Shown here piece by piece: positions 24,766 through 33,579 of a DNA stretch of 64,000 bases (within the stretch, counting starts at the first letter, position 1; every line of letters begins with the position of its first letter). The notes beneath the pieces were generated by a model, which did not search any database, was not told the DNA's origin, and was given only the letters and a program-made list of their open reading frames with translations. The translations under genes and the position numbers were made by a program. This DNA comes from Nevskia sp. (lineage in GTDB: Bacteria > Pseudomonadota > Gammaproteobacteria > Nevskiales > Nevskiaceae), in the NCBI GenBank assembly GCA_021732745.1, contig JAKFUK010000003.1, positions 310,001 to 374,000 of the forward strand, read 5' to 3'.

Positions 24766-26094
24766 ATGAGCGAACAGACCGACCGTCGGGGACGCATCCG
24801 TCCCGCGCCGGAGAACTTCCTGAGTCGGGCGCAGATTGCCGAGGTTTCGGCCGGCCGCCGCGATTTCCTGCGCAAGGCAATGCTGGCCGCATCGGCGGGT
24901 GTCGCGGCACCGGCTGCGTTGGCAGCAAGCGGCGATCCGGCGATCCTTGAGAAGCAGGTCTGGGGTGCCACGCTCGGCAAGCCGGTGGCGTCCGATGCCT
25001 ATGGCCTGCCGTCGAAACACGAAGCCAATCTGGTGCGCCGCGAATCGCCCGGGCTGGCCAGCGTCGGCGGCGCTTCGGTGGCGTTCACGCCGCTGCAGGG
25101 GCTGTTCGGGATCATCACGCCGAGCGGCCTGCACTTCGAGCGCCACCATCAGGGCTGGCAGGACGTCGATCCGGCCAAGCACCGTCTGATGATCAACGGC
25201 CTGGTGAAGACGCCCAAGGTCTACACGATGGACGACCTGCTGCGCTTCCCGTCGGTGTCGCGCATCCATTTTCTGGAGTGCGGGGCCAATTCGGCGATGG
25301 AATGGGCCAATACCGCAGTGCCGACGGTGCAGTACACCCACGGCATGCTGTCGTGCAGCGAATGGACGGGCGTGCCGCTCAAGGTTCTGCTTGACGACTG
25401 CGGTATCGACCTCAAGAAGGCGAAATTCATCTACGCCGAAGGGGCCGACGGCTCGCACCAGAACCGCACCATTCCACTGGAATGGGCGCTCGACGACGTG
25501 ATCGTCGCCTACGGCCAGAACGGCGAAATGCTGCGGCCTCAGCAGGGCTATCCGCTGCGGCTGGTGGTGCCGGGCGCGCAGGGCGTGTCATGGATCAAGT
25601 ACCTGCGGCGCATCGAAGTGGGTGACCAGCGCTGGAACACCAAGGACGAAACCCTGCACTACGCCGATCTGATGCCGGACGGCAGCACCCGCCAGTACAC
25701 CTCGGTGCAGGAAGCGAAGTCGGTGATCACCAGCCCGTCCGGCGGGCAGGTGATGCTCGACCGTGGCATGCACACGATCAGCGGTCTGGCCTGGTCCGGT
25801 CGCGGCAAGATCAAGCGGGTCGATGTGTCGACCGACGGCGGCCGCAACTGGCAGACCGCGAGCCTCGGCTCACTGGTGCTCGACAAGGCCCTGACCCGTT
25901 TCCAGCTGCCGTGGCAATGGGATGGCGGCCCGGCCGTGCTGCAAAGCCGCGCCGTCGACGAAACCGGCTACGTGCAGCCGCAGATGCGGCAACTGCGCGA
26001 GGTGCGCGGCACCCGGTCGGTCTATCACAACAACGCGATCCAGAGCTGGAAAGTCACCGAAACCGGCGAGGTGTTCAATGTCCAGATCGCTTGA
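24766..26094 (+). CDS. soxC: Sulfane dehydrogenase subunit SoxC
   Basis: Molybdopterin subunit of Sox(CD)2, which oxidises the sulfane sulfur carried on SoxY in the periplasm. A Tat signal (RRDFLRKAMLAASAGVAAPA) precedes the sulfite-oxidase-type domain; the molybdenum-ligand Cys is in FLECGANSAMEW. A C-terminal dimerisation domain follows. The ATG at 24766 has GAGGAG seven bases upstream; the preceding TTG is not needed. The presence of soxCD predicts complete oxidation of thiosulfate to sulfate without sulfur globules. soxD overlaps the 3' end by 17 bp. Confidence 0.97.
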   Translation: MSEQTDRRGRIRPAPENFLSRAQIAEVSAGRRDFLRKAMLAASAGVAAPAALAASGDPAILEKQVWGATLGKPVASDAYGLPSKHEANLVRRESPGLASVGGASVAFTPLQGLFGIITPSGLHFERHHQGWQDVDPAKHRLMINGLVKTPKVYTMDDLLRFPSVSRIHFLECGANSAMEWANTAVPTVQYTHGMLSCSEWTGVPLKVLLDDCGIDLKKAKFIYAEGADGSHQNRTIPLEWALDDVIVAYGQNGEMLRPQQGYPLRLVVPGAQGVSWIKYLRRIEVGDQRWNTKDETLHYADLMPDGSTRQYTSVQEAKSVITSPSGGQVMLDRGMHTISGLAWSGRGKIKRVDVSTDGGRNWQTASLGSLVLDKALTRFQLPWQWDGGPAVLQSRAVDETGYVQPQMRQLREVRGTRSVYHNNAIQSWKVTETGEVFNVQIA

Positions 26095-27121
26095 TCGCGC
26101 GATGCGCAGCGCCGTGCTGGTTCTCGCGATGCTGCCGGTGGTGGCGATGGCCCTCGGCCGTGCCGCCACACCCGAGGAGATCAAGGCCTGGGACATCGAC
26201 GTGCGCCCGGACTTCACCGGCCTGCCCGCTGGTTCCGGCACCGTTGCCGAAGGTGAAGTGCTCTGGGAAGCCAAATGCGCGAGCTGCCACGGCTCGTTCG
26301 GCGAATCCAATTCGGTGTTCGCGCCGCTGGTCGGCGGCGTCACCAGGAAGGATCTGGAAACCGGCCGCTCGGCAACACTCGCCAGCGATGCACCGACCCG
26401 CACCGCGCTGTCGATGAGCCCGACGGTGTCCACGCTCTGGGACTACATCAATCGGGCGATGCCGTGGAATGCGCCGCAGTCGCTGTCGACCAACGAGGTC
26501 TATGCGGCGGTCGCTTATCTGCTGAACTTGAGTGACATCGTGCCGGCTGATTTCACGCTGGATCAGAACTCCATTCGCGAAGTCCAGAAGCGGATGCCGA
26601 ACCGCAACGGCATGGTGCTGTTTCCGGGGCTGTGGAATCGCAAGGGCAAGAGCGACGTGATCGCGACCGCCTGCATGAAAGACTGCGCGAAGAGCATCGC
26701 GATCAGCTCCGCGCTGCCCGAGCACGCCCGCAACGCGCACGGCAACCTCGCGCTGCAAAGTCGCGAATGGGGGCCGGTGCGCGGCGCGAATACCGAAGTC
26801 GCTGCCGGCACTGGCGCGACTGCGCCGATCAAGCTTGCAGCGAAGCAGGCATCGACCGCAGCGGCCGCCCGGAAGCTGGCTGAAGGCGGCGGCTGCCTGG
26901 GCTGTCACGGCTTGAACGCAGGCATCGTCGGCCCCGGCATGAGCCAGGTGGCCGCGAAGTATCGGGGCGATGCCGCTGCGGCCGCGAAGCTCGCCGCCAA
27001 GATCAGGGCCGGCGGCGCTGGCGTCTGGGGCGAAATCGCGATGCCACCGCAGCGCGGGCCGAGCGATGAAGAACTGAAGGCGTTGGTCGACTGGATTCTG
27101 TCCGGCGCCGCCAGCGAATAA
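26078..27121 (+). CDS. soxD: Sulfane dehydrogenase cytochrome subunit SoxD
   Basis: Periplasmic di-haem cytochrome c that accepts electrons from SoxC. A hydrophobic export signal (SAVLVLAMLPVVAMA) is followed by the first haem site KCASCHG at about residue 67 and a second, GGCLGCHG, in the C-terminal third. The middle contains the SPTVSTLWDYINRAMPW block typical of SoxD. The ATG at 26078 has GAGGTG five bases before it and overlaps soxC; ATG 26102 is the alternative. The encoded length is 347 aa. Confidence 0.95.
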   Translation: MSRSLDRAMRSAVLVLAMLPVVAMALGRAATPEEIKAWDIDVRPDFTGLPAGSGTVAEGEVLWEAKCASCHGSFGESNSVFAPLVGGVTRKDLETGRSATLASDAPTRTALSMSPTVSTLWDYINRAMPWNAPQSLSTNEVYAAVAYLLNLSDIVPADFTLDQNSIREVQKRMPNRNGMVLFPGLWNRKGKSDVIATACMKDCAKSIAISSALPEHARNAHGNLALQSREWGPVRGANTEVAAGTGATAPIKLAAKQASTAAAARKLAEGGGCLGCHGLNAGIVGPGMSQVAAKYRGDAAAAAKLAAKIRAGGAGVWGEIAMPPQRGPSDEELKALVDWILSGAASE

Positions 27122-27156
27122 ATGCGCAGCACGACTCCACTCAAGAGAAACCGACG

Positions 27157-27627
27157 ATGAACCTGAATCGACGTCAACTGCTGAAATCTGGCGGCAATGC
27201 CAGCCTGCTGGCTGTGCTGATGGGCGCCGGCCTGCTCAAGCCCGGCTTTGCTTTCGCGGCCGACTGGAACAAGTCCGCCTTCAGCGCCACCGACCTCGCC
27301 GGTGCCATCAAGGGCATGGGCGGCAGCGAGCCGACCCCCAGCACCGAGATCAGCTTCACCGCGCCGGACATCGCTGAAAACGGGGCCGTGGTGCCGGTGT
27401 CGATCACTTCGAAGATCCCGAACACCCAGTCGATTTCGGTGTTCGTCGAAAAGAATCCGAATCCGCTGACCGCCGTGTTCGAGATCGCCGAAGGCACCGA
27501 GCCGACCATCACCACGCGCGTGAAGATGGGTCAGACCTCGAACGTCTACGCGCTGGTCAAGGCCGACGGCAAGTTCCATTCGGCGGTCAAGGAAGTGAAG
27601 GTCACGCTGGGTGGGTGTGGAGGCTGA
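27157..27627 (+). CDS. soxY: Thiosulfate oxidation carrier protein SoxY
   Basis: Substrate carrier of the Sox cycle; intermediates are bound to a Cys on a mobile C-terminal arm. The protein ends in GGCGG, the defining SoxY motif. An N-terminal Tat signal (NRRQLLKSGGNASLLAVLMG) exports it folded with SoxZ. Length 156 aa is normal. The next gene, soxZ, is unusually far away (213 bp) because a repeat has been inserted between them. Confidence 0.97.
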   Translation: MNLNRRQLLKSGGNASLLAVLMGAGLLKPGFAFAADWNKSAFSATDLAGAIKGMGGSEPTPSTEISFTAPDIAENGAVVPVSITSKIPNTQSISVFVEKNPNPLTAVFEIAEGTEPTITTRVKMGQTSNVYALVKADGKFHSAVKEVKVTLGGCGG

Positions 27628-27679
27628 TTGCCGCTGATCTAACGAGATCCAGCCACGGCGCAGTTTGAACAGGAAAGCA

Positions 27680-27792
27680 AAAAATCCGGAGCACAAAGGC
27701 ACAAAGGAGAGAAGCAAGGACACAGAGAAAGCGTTTCCTTTGTGCCCTTGCAGTTGCTTCTCTTCGTGTCTTTGTGTTCCGGGGCATTTTTC
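27680..27792. repeat. 113-bp imperfect inverted repeat inside the soxY-soxZ gap
   Basis: Two arms of about 50 bp face each other: the left has CCGGAGCACAAAGGCACAAA, the right is its near reverse complement, ending GTCTTTGTGTTCCGG. Arms share the ACAAAG/CACGAAG unit seen in dispersed intergenic repeats of many proteobacteria. The rest of the 213-bp gap holds only the soxZ ribosome binding site (GAGGAGAG). In RNA it would form a long hairpin separating two genes that normally are adjacent. Confidence 0.8.
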
Positions 27793-27840
27793 CGGCGTTG
27801 CTCTGGAAGTGATGCACCAACCGATATTGAGGAGAGAAAC

Positions 27841-28152
27841 ATGGCTGACCCGATGAAGATTCGCGCTGCGATGACCGACGATGTCATCGAAGTGAAAGTA
27901 CTGATGAGCCACCCGATGGAAACCGGCCAGCGCAAGGGTGCCGACGGTGCCGTGGTGCCGGCGCATTTCATCCAGCAGGTCACCGCGACCTGCAACGGCA
28001 AGACCGTGATGAGCGCGCAGTGGGGCGCGTCGGTGTCGAAGAACCCGTTCCTGAGCTTCAAGTTCAAAGGTGCTGCGAAGGGCGACAAGGTGATCGTCAC
28101 CTGGGTCGACACCAAGGCCGACACCCGCAGCGACGAAGGGGTGATCGCCTGA
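27841..28152 (+). CDS. soxZ: Thiosulfate oxidation carrier complex protein SoxZ
   Basis: Partner of SoxY in the heterodimeric carrier. It has 103 aa and no signal peptide, as expected because it is exported by hitch-hiking with Tat-targeted SoxY. Characteristic stretches are VEVKVLMSHPMETGQRK-like (here IEVKVLMSHPMETGQRK) and NPFLSFKFKGAAKGDKV. The ATG at 27841 has GAGGAGAG. Its stop overlaps the next start (TGATG). Confidence 0.97.
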   Translation: MADPMKIRAAMTDDVIEVKVLMSHPMETGQRKGADGAVVPAHFIQQVTATCNGKTVMSAQWGASVSKNPFLSFKFKGAAKGDKVIVTWVDTKADTRSDEGVIA

Positions 28153-28604
28153 TGAACGCGGCCGGGCTGCTGCTCGCCGTGGCAATGGCGGGGGCGATGA
28201 CCGCGCAGGCCGCCGATCCCGCGCAGCCGGCGGTGGCCACCGTTGCCGAGCCGGTGCGCGTCGTCTACCAGTTCAGCGATGGTGCCGAACAGGCGCTGCG
28301 CGGCCTGCGCAACATCCACAACCACCTGAATGCCGATCCGACCGCGAAGATCGTGGTGGTCGCTTTCGGCCGCGGCATCGACTTCCTGGTCGACGGTGCG
28401 AACGACGCCAACGGCCTGCCCTTCGATGCCAGCGTCGCTGCACTCACCGCGCGCGGTGTCGAGTTCCGCATCTGCGCCAACACCCTGCGAGCACTGGAAA
28501 TTCCCGCCGACAAGGTCAACCCGGAAGCCGTCGTGGTGCCCTCGGGGGTTGCCGAGATCGCCCGACTTCAGGTCCGCGAAGGCCGCGCCTACATCCGGCC
28601 ATGA
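28152..28604 (+). CDS. Periplasmic DsrE/DsrF-family protein
   Basis: A 150-aa DsrE-like sulfur-relay protein with a clear signal peptide (LLLAVAMAGAMTAQA then ADPA). The DsrE fold is seen in VRVVYQFSDGAEQALRGLRN and KIVVVAFGRGIDFLV; the conserved Cys lies in VEFRICANTLRA and could carry persulfide. It starts within the soxZ stop and precedes soxA, a place where many sox clusters carry a DsrE-type gene. Its exact step is unknown; a role in sulfur transfer near SoxYZ is inferred. Confidence 0.85.
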   Translation: MNAAGLLLAVAMAGAMTAQAADPAQPAVATVAEPVRVVYQFSDGAEQALRGLRNIHNHLNADPTAKIVVVAFGRGIDFLVDGANDANGLPFDASVAALTARGVEFRICANTLRALEIPADKVNPEAVVVPSGVAEIARLQVREGRAYIRP

Positions 28605-28632
28605 GCTGCATAACCGCTTTCAGGAGCGCCCC

Positions 28633-29445
28633 ATGAACAGAGTTGCTGCCGTCATCACCGCGACGATGCTGCTGATCGCCACGACCGGCCCTGCCCGGGC
28701 GCAAGGCGCATCGGTCGAGGATTCGATCGCCGCCTATCGCGAGATGCTCGCCGACGACAACCCGGCCGAACTCTGGGAGATCAAGGGCAAGGCGTTCTGG
28801 GCGAAGAAGCGCGGGCCGAAGAACGCATCGCTCGAAGCCTGCAACCTTGGCCTCGGGCCGGGCGTGGTCAAGGGCGCGTTCGCGCAGTTGCCGCGTTTTT
28901 TCGCCGATAGCGGCCGCGTCCAGGACCTGGAAATGCGCCTGGTCAGCTGCATGATCGACCTGCAGGGCTTGAGCCGGGCCGAGGCCGAGAAGAATCACTT
29001 CTCGACCGACAATGACGCCTCCGATATCGAAGCGCTGTCGGCCTGGATCGCCAGCGAATCGAAGGGGATGCCGATTGCCCTGCCGCAGTCGCATCCGAAG
29101 GAGAAGGAGGCCTACGCGGTCGGCGAGCAGCTGTTCCATTACCGCGCCGGGCCCTACGACTTCGCCTGCTCGACCTGCCACAGCAGCAGCGGCACCCGCA
29201 TCCGCCTGCAAGTGCTGCCCAACCTCACCGAGCCTGCTGAAGCCAAGGCGATCTTCGCCAGCTGGCCGGCCTACCGGGTGTCGCAGGGCACGGTGCGGAC
29301 CATGGAAAACCGCATCACCGACTGCCTGCGCCAGCAGCGCATGCCGATGGCCGATTACGGCTCGCAAGTGATCACCGACCTGACGGTCTACATGGGCGTG
29401 CAGGCCGCCGGTGGCCAGATGGCAGCACCCGGTCTGAAGCGCTGA
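28633..29445 (+). CDS. soxA: L-cysteine S-thiosulfotransferase subunit SoxA, mono-haem type
   Basis: Catalytic subunit of SoxAX, which links thiosulfate to the SoxY Cys. A signal peptide (ITATMLLIATTGPARAQ) is followed by an N-terminal domain that has lost its haem: ASLEACNLG and RLVSCM keep two Cys, probably as a disulfide, but no CxxCH. The C-terminal domain has CSTCH and, near the end, RITDCLRQQRMP with the Cys that becomes the persulfide haem ligand. It is therefore the mono-haem variant. GGAG precedes the ATG at 28633. Confidence 0.95.
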   Translation: MNRVAAVITATMLLIATTGPARAQGASVEDSIAAYREMLADDNPAELWEIKGKAFWAKKRGPKNASLEACNLGLGPGVVKGAFAQLPRFFADSGRVQDLEMRLVSCMIDLQGLSRAEAEKNHFSTDNDASDIEALSAWIASESKGMPIALPQSHPKEKEAYAVGEQLFHYRAGPYDFACSTCHSSSGTRIRLQVLPNLTEPAEAKAIFASWPAYRVSQGTVRTMENRITDCLRQQRMPMADYGSQVITDLTVYMGVQAAGGQMAAPGLKR

Positions 29446-29465
29446 ATCAAGGACAACGAGACGCC

Positions 29466-30089
29466 ATGAACCCGATCCGAAAACTCTCCCTCGTCCTTGC
29501 CGTCATCGCCGTCGCCGGCTGTGCCGCGCCGCAGGTCGGCAGCGAAGCCTCAAGCCTCGATGCCAGAACTGCGGCCGCGCTGGCCTCGTCGTTTACCGGC
29601 GCACCGCCCGAATGGCTGCAGCGTCTGGTGCAGGACGACGTGCAGGCCCAATGCAGTACTGCGCGTGGCAGGCCGTCCGGCGACGTGGCTGGGGCCATCG
29701 TCCTGAGTCAGCAGGCCGCGCTCAAATACCCGGACAGCGGCCTTATGGGCGACTGGAAGAACGGCGAAAAGATCGCCCAGAGCGGCGTCGGCCTCCAGTT
29801 CTCGGACAAGCCGGGCACCGTGCCGGGTGGCAACTGTTACGCCTGCCACCAGATCGCCAAGGCCGAGATCGCTCACGGCACCATCGGCCCGAGCCTGCTC
29901 GGCTACGGCAAGCTCAGAGGCCAGTCGGAAGCGATCCAGAAATACACCTACGGCAAGATCTACAACGCGCAGGCCTATGTTCCTTGCTCGCTGATGCCGC
30001 GCTTTGGTCACAAGGGCATCCTCAACGAACAGCAGATGAAGGACCTCACGGCCTTGCTGCTCGATCCGGCCTCGCCGGTGAACCAGTGA
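29466..30089 (+). CDS. soxX: SoxAX cytochrome subunit SoxX, lipoprotein
   Basis: Electron-accepting cytochrome c of SoxAX. A lipobox (IAVAGC) predicts lipidation, so SoxAX may be membrane-tethered here. The haem site is NCYACHQIAKAE and the axial Met is in CSLMPRFGHKG. At 207 aa it is longer than minimal SoxX because of an N-terminal region of about 90 residues rich in Ala and Gln between lipobox and haem domain. It follows soxA by 20 bp. Confidence 0.94.
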   Translation: MNPIRKLSLVLAVIAVAGCAAPQVGSEASSLDARTAAALASSFTGAPPEWLQRLVQDDVQAQCSTARGRPSGDVAGAIVLSQQAALKYPDSGLMGDWKNGEKIAQSGVGLQFSDKPGTVPGGNCYACHQIAKAEIAHGTIGPSLLGYGKLRGQSEAIQKYTYGKIYNAQAYVPCSLMPRFGHKGILNEQQMKDLTALLLDPASPVNQ

Positions 30090-30135
30090 GCTTGATTGCG
30101 CCCAGCCGCGCGCGCCTTCGCCTCTGGAGCCTTCG

Positions 30136-31854
30136 ATGAGCCTGAGCCGTCGCGAATTCCTCAATGTGCTGGCGATCGCCAGCGCCAATGGCCTGATGCT
30201 CGACAGCCCGCTGGCGCTGGCCGGCGACCGTGATGCGCTGTACGACCTCGCGCCGTTCGGCAATGTCAGCCTGCTGCACTTCACCGACTGCCACGCGCAG
30301 TTGCTGCCGAATTACTTCCGCGAACCGGACGTCAATCTCGGCATCGGCAGCATGCGCGGCAAGGTTCCGCATCTGGTCGGCGAGCATCTGCTGAAGGCGA
30401 TCGGCGTGAAGGCCGGCTCGATCGAAGCCCATGCCTTCACCTGTCTCGATTTCACGGCCGCCGCGCAGCGCTACGGCAAGATCGGCGGCTTCGCGCATCT
30501 GGCGACCTTGGTCAAGCGCGTTCGCGCCAGCCGGCCGGGCGCGGTGCTGGTCGATGGCGGCGACACCTGGCAGGGCTCGGGTACCGCACTGTGGAGCAAC
30601 GGTCAGGACATGGTCGATGCCTGCAAGCTGCTCGGTGTCGATGTCATGACCGGCCACTGGGAGTTCACGCTCGGTGCCGAGCGGGTGCAGGAAATCATCG
30701 CCAAGGACTTCGACGGCAAGATCGACTTCGTGGCCCAGAACGTCGCCACCACCGATTTCGGCGACCCGGTGTTCAAGCCCTACGTGATCCGCGAGATCAA
30801 CCAGGTGCCGGTCGCGATCGTCGGTCAGGCGTTCCCGTACACGCCGATCGCCAATCCGTCCTATCTGGTGCCCGACTGGTCGTTCGGCATCCAGGACGCG
30901 CGCATGCAGGCAACGGTCATTGATGCACGCGCCAAGGGCGCGAAAGTCGTCGTGGTGCTGTCGCACAACGGCATGGACGTCGATCTGAAGATGGCCAGCC
31001 GGGTCACCGGAATCGACGCCATCCTCGGCGGCCACACCCATGACGGCGTCGCCCAGCCGGTCAGCGTCGCCAACGCCGGCGGCAAGACCCTGGTCACCAA
31101 CGCCGGCAGCGCCGGCAAGTTCCTCGGCGTGCTCGATTTCAAGGTCGCCGACGGCAAGGTCAGCGACTTCCGATACAAGCTGCTGCCGGTGTTCTCGAAC
31201 CTGCTGCCGGCCGATGCCGACATGCAGGCGCTGATCGACCGCCATCGCAAGCCCTACCTCGACAAGCTCAACGAGAAGCTGGCCGTGACCGAAGGCCTGC
31301 TGTATCGCCGAGGCAACTTCAACGGCAGCTTCGATCAGCTGATTCTCGATGCGCTGCTGAAGCAGAAGGACGCCGAAATCGCGTTCTCGCCGGGCTTCCG
31401 CTGGGGTGCCAGCCTGCTGCCCGGTCAGGCGATCACCATGGAAGACCTGATGACCCAGACCGCGATGAGCTATCCGTACACCACGCTCGTCGAGATGAAG
31501 GGCGACACCATCAAGACCATCCTCGAAGACGTCTGCGACAACCTGTTCAACGACGACCCGTACTACCAGCAGGGCGGCGACATGGTCCGCGTCGGCGGCA
31601 TGCAGTACGCCTGCGAACCGGGCGCGAAGATCGGCTCGCGGATCCGCGACATGACCCTGGCCGGCAAGCCGCTCGACGCGGCGAAGACCTACAAGGTTGC
31701 CGGCTGGGCACCGGTGTCGCCCGCCGCCCGCGACGCCAACACCGAGCCAGTCTGGGATCTGGTGGCGCGTCACCTGCGCGAGGTGAAGACCGTCAATCCG
31801 GTGCTCAATGTGCCGAAGCTGATCGGGGTCGGTGCGAATCCGGGGCTGGTCTGA
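30136..31854 (+). CDS. soxB: Thiosulfohydrolase SoxB
   Basis: Di-manganese enzyme that hydrolyses the terminal sulfate group from SoxY-bound S-thiosulfonate. The Tat signal is SRREFLNVLAIASANG. The 5'-nucleotidase-type metal motifs are LLHFTDCHAQLLP, VDGGDTWQGSG, GHWEFTLG, SHNGMDVDLKMA and GGHTHDG. The encoded length is 572 aa. It is the standard marker for thiosulfate oxidation. It ends the core sox operon. Confidence 0.97.
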   Translation: MSLSRREFLNVLAIASANGLMLDSPLALAGDRDALYDLAPFGNVSLLHFTDCHAQLLPNYFREPDVNLGIGSMRGKVPHLVGEHLLKAIGVKAGSIEAHAFTCLDFTAAAQRYGKIGGFAHLATLVKRVRASRPGAVLVDGGDTWQGSGTALWSNGQDMVDACKLLGVDVMTGHWEFTLGAERVQEIIAKDFDGKIDFVAQNVATTDFGDPVFKPYVIREINQVPVAIVGQAFPYTPIANPSYLVPDWSFGIQDARMQATVIDARAKGAKVVVVLSHNGMDVDLKMASRVTGIDAILGGHTHDGVAQPVSVANAGGKTLVTNAGSAGKFLGVLDFKVADGKVSDFRYKLLPVFSNLLPADADMQALIDRHRKPYLDKLNEKLAVTEGLLYRRGNFNGSFDQLILDALLKQKDAEIAFSPGFRWGASLLPGQAITMEDLMTQTAMSYPYTTLVEMKGDTIKTILEDVCDNLFNDDPYYQQGGDMVRVGGMQYACEPGAKIGSRIRDMTLAGKPLDAAKTYKVAGWAPVSPAARDANTEPVWDLVARHLREVKTVNPVLNVPKLIGVGANPGLV

Positions 31855-31892
31855 GACCGTTGCGTCGAAGCTCAACGGCAACCGTTAAACGC

Positions 31893-32006
31893 AAAGGCGC
31901 AAAGGGAACAGAAAGGACGCAGAGGAAAACCGGAATGACCAGGCGTTCCCGTGATGACCCGCGCAAGCCCTTCTCCCCCCGGGAGAAGGGTTGGGATGAG
32001 GGTCTT
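31893..32006. repeat. Dispersed repeats at the 5' end of the SoxH-like gene
   Basis: An ACGCAAAGGCGCAAAGGGAA-type stretch (31889-31930) is followed by CCCTTCTCCCCCCGGGAGAA-GGG with a GGGATGAGGGT tail (31970-32006). The first belongs to the ACGCAAAGACGCRGAG class also seen at 48877-48898, the second to the CCCTCTCCC class. The second lies inside the coding frame of the next gene. Confidence 0.65.
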
Positions 32007-33032
32007 GCCAGCGAAGGAAGCCCCCGACTGCGAGGTTCGTGGATCGCAGTTCTATTATTCGCTGCCCTGATTCTCGGCTGCACGCATGACACTCGGCGCG
32101 ACAGCCCAACCGCCGTGCCGGTGCTCAAACCGATCCGGGTCGGCCCGCACAGCTGGTACGTCGAAGGCGCGCCGGGTGTCGCCAGTCAGGTCAACCGGGG
32201 CTACAACTCGAACGCCGGCTTCGTGGTCACTGACGCGGGCGTGGTGGTGATCGACACGCTCGGCACGCCCGCACTCGGCGCGGCGCTGATCGCGGCGATC
32301 CGCACGGTCACTGCCCAGCCGATCGTCCGGGTGATCCTCACGCACTTCCACGCCGATCATTTCTACGGCCTGGCCGCGTTCAAGGCGCTCGATGTCGAGG
32401 TCTACGCGCAGGTCGCCGGCATCCGCTACATCGACAGCCCCGAAGCGCGCCGCCGCCACGCCCAGCGGGCGCGCGATCTCGCGCCCTGGGTGCAGGCGCG
32501 TGATCGCCCGCCTGGTGCCGATTACTGGATCGACGACTACGCCGGCTTCACCCTCGGCGGCCTGCGCTTCGAGCTGACCCATCTGGGGCCCGCGCATTCG
32601 CCGGAAGACCTGATCGTGCAGGTGATCGACGATCAGGTGCTGTACTCCGGCGACATCCTGTTCGCCGGCCGCATTCCCTTCGTCGGTGAAGCCGACAGTC
32701 GCGAATGGCTGGCCACCACGGCACGCCTGCTGGCCTTCCAGCCGCGGGTGATGGTCGCTGGCCACGGCCCGGCGTCGCGCGATCCGGGTCGCGATCTGGT
32801 GCTGACCCGCGACTACATCGCCGACCTGCGTGCCCGCATGGCCCGCGCGGTCGACACGCTGACCGACTTCGATGCCGCCTATGCCGCTGAAGACTGGTCG
32901 CGCTGGTCCCGCTTGCCCGCCTTCGAGGATGCCCACCGTGCCAATGCCTACAACGTCTACTTGCAGGTCGAGCAGGAAGCGCTGCGCGGCGAAGCCGATG
33001 CCGCGATCGAATCCAGCGATCCGCCGGATTAG
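31935..33032 (+). CDS. SoxH-like metallo-beta-lactamase-fold lipoprotein
   Basis: Metallo-beta-lactamase hydrolase with TDAGVVVIDTLGTP, the zinc motif THFHADHFYG, GPAHSPEDLIVQ, YSGDILFAGRIPF and AGHGPAS. It resembles SoxH proteins of sox clusters, whose function is unresolved. A transmembrane stretch ending in a lipobox (VLLFAALILGC) indicates a lipoprotein. The start is odd: no ATG, GTG or TTG lies in frame between the lipobox segment and 31935, so translation must begin at 31935 (GAGG upstream) or 31860, placing about 35 repeat-encoded residues before the signal. The 3' end overlaps the next gene by 35 bp. Confidence 0.85.
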   Translation: MTRRSRDDPRKPFSPREKGWDEGLASEGSPRLRGSWIAVLLFAALILGCTHDTRRDSPTAVPVLKPIRVGPHSWYVEGAPGVASQVNRGYNSNAGFVVTDAGVVVIDTLGTPALGAALIAAIRTVTAQPIVRVILTHFHADHFYGLAAFKALDVEVYAQVAGIRYIDSPEARRRHAQRARDLAPWVQARDRPPGADYWIDDYAGFTLGGLRFELTHLGPAHSPEDLIVQVIDDQVLYSGDILFAGRIPFVGEADSREWLATTARLLAFQPRVMVAGHGPASRDPGRDLVLTRDYIADLRARMARAVDTLTDFDAAYAAEDWSRWSRLPAFEDAHRANAYNVYLQVEQEALRGEADAAIESSDPPD

Positions 33033-33513
33033 CACCGCGATCTGCGCGCTGCTGATCGGCTTCGGCAGTGCAAGCGCCGCGGAACCGGGGCGCAATGACG
33101 GCCGGTTGCTGACTGCCGACCTGCATGCCGATGCCGCCGCCGTGCCGATCGACGGCGTGCTGGTGCTGCTGTTCAGCCTGCCGGACTGTCACTGGTGTCA
33201 CGCGGTGCGCAGCGGCTACCTGCTGCCGCTGCTGCGCGAACCGGCGGCCAACGCCGACCTGCGGATTCGCGAACTGCGTCTGAGCGGCGAGCCGGTGATT
33301 GACCTCGACGGTGAGCATCGCGACATCGACACGATCGCCGCGCGCTGGTCGGTCAAGGCCGCGCCGACGGTGCTGTTCCTCGACCGTTGCGGCGGCGAAT
33401 TGGCCGAGCCGCTGGTCGGCGGTGATGTCGCCGGCTTCTACGCGGCCTATTTCGACCGGGCGCTGGCTGCTGCCCGAGCCCGTGCAGCGGCCCGGGATTC
33501 CACAATTTGCTGA
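32998..33513 (+). CDS. Exported thioredoxin-fold protein, SoxW-like
   Basis: A 171-aa protein with a signal peptide (ICALLIGFGSASAA) and a thioredoxin fold. The redox motif is LPDCHWCHAVRSGYLLPLL, i.e. CxxC with a CHWC sequence as in thioredoxin-like Sox and DsbE-type proteins. WSVKAAPTVLFLDRCG supplies the cis-Pro loop. It overlaps the 3' end of the SoxH-like gene by 35 bp. It probably keeps SoxY or another periplasmic Sox thiol reduced; that role is inferred. Confidence 0.83.
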   Translation: MPRSNPAIRRISTAICALLIGFGSASAAEPGRNDGRLLTADLHADAAAVPIDGVLVLLFSLPDCHWCHAVRSGYLLPLLREPAANADLRIRELRLSGEPVIDLDGEHRDIDTIAARWSVKAAPTVLFLDRCGGELAEPLVGGDVAGFYAAYFDRALAAARARAAARDSTIC

Positions 33514-33579
33514 TCTGAATCAGAAGCTTGCAAGAAGTCGTGCAGCATTCTTCAGTCGCGTTTCGGCACCGTTATTACT

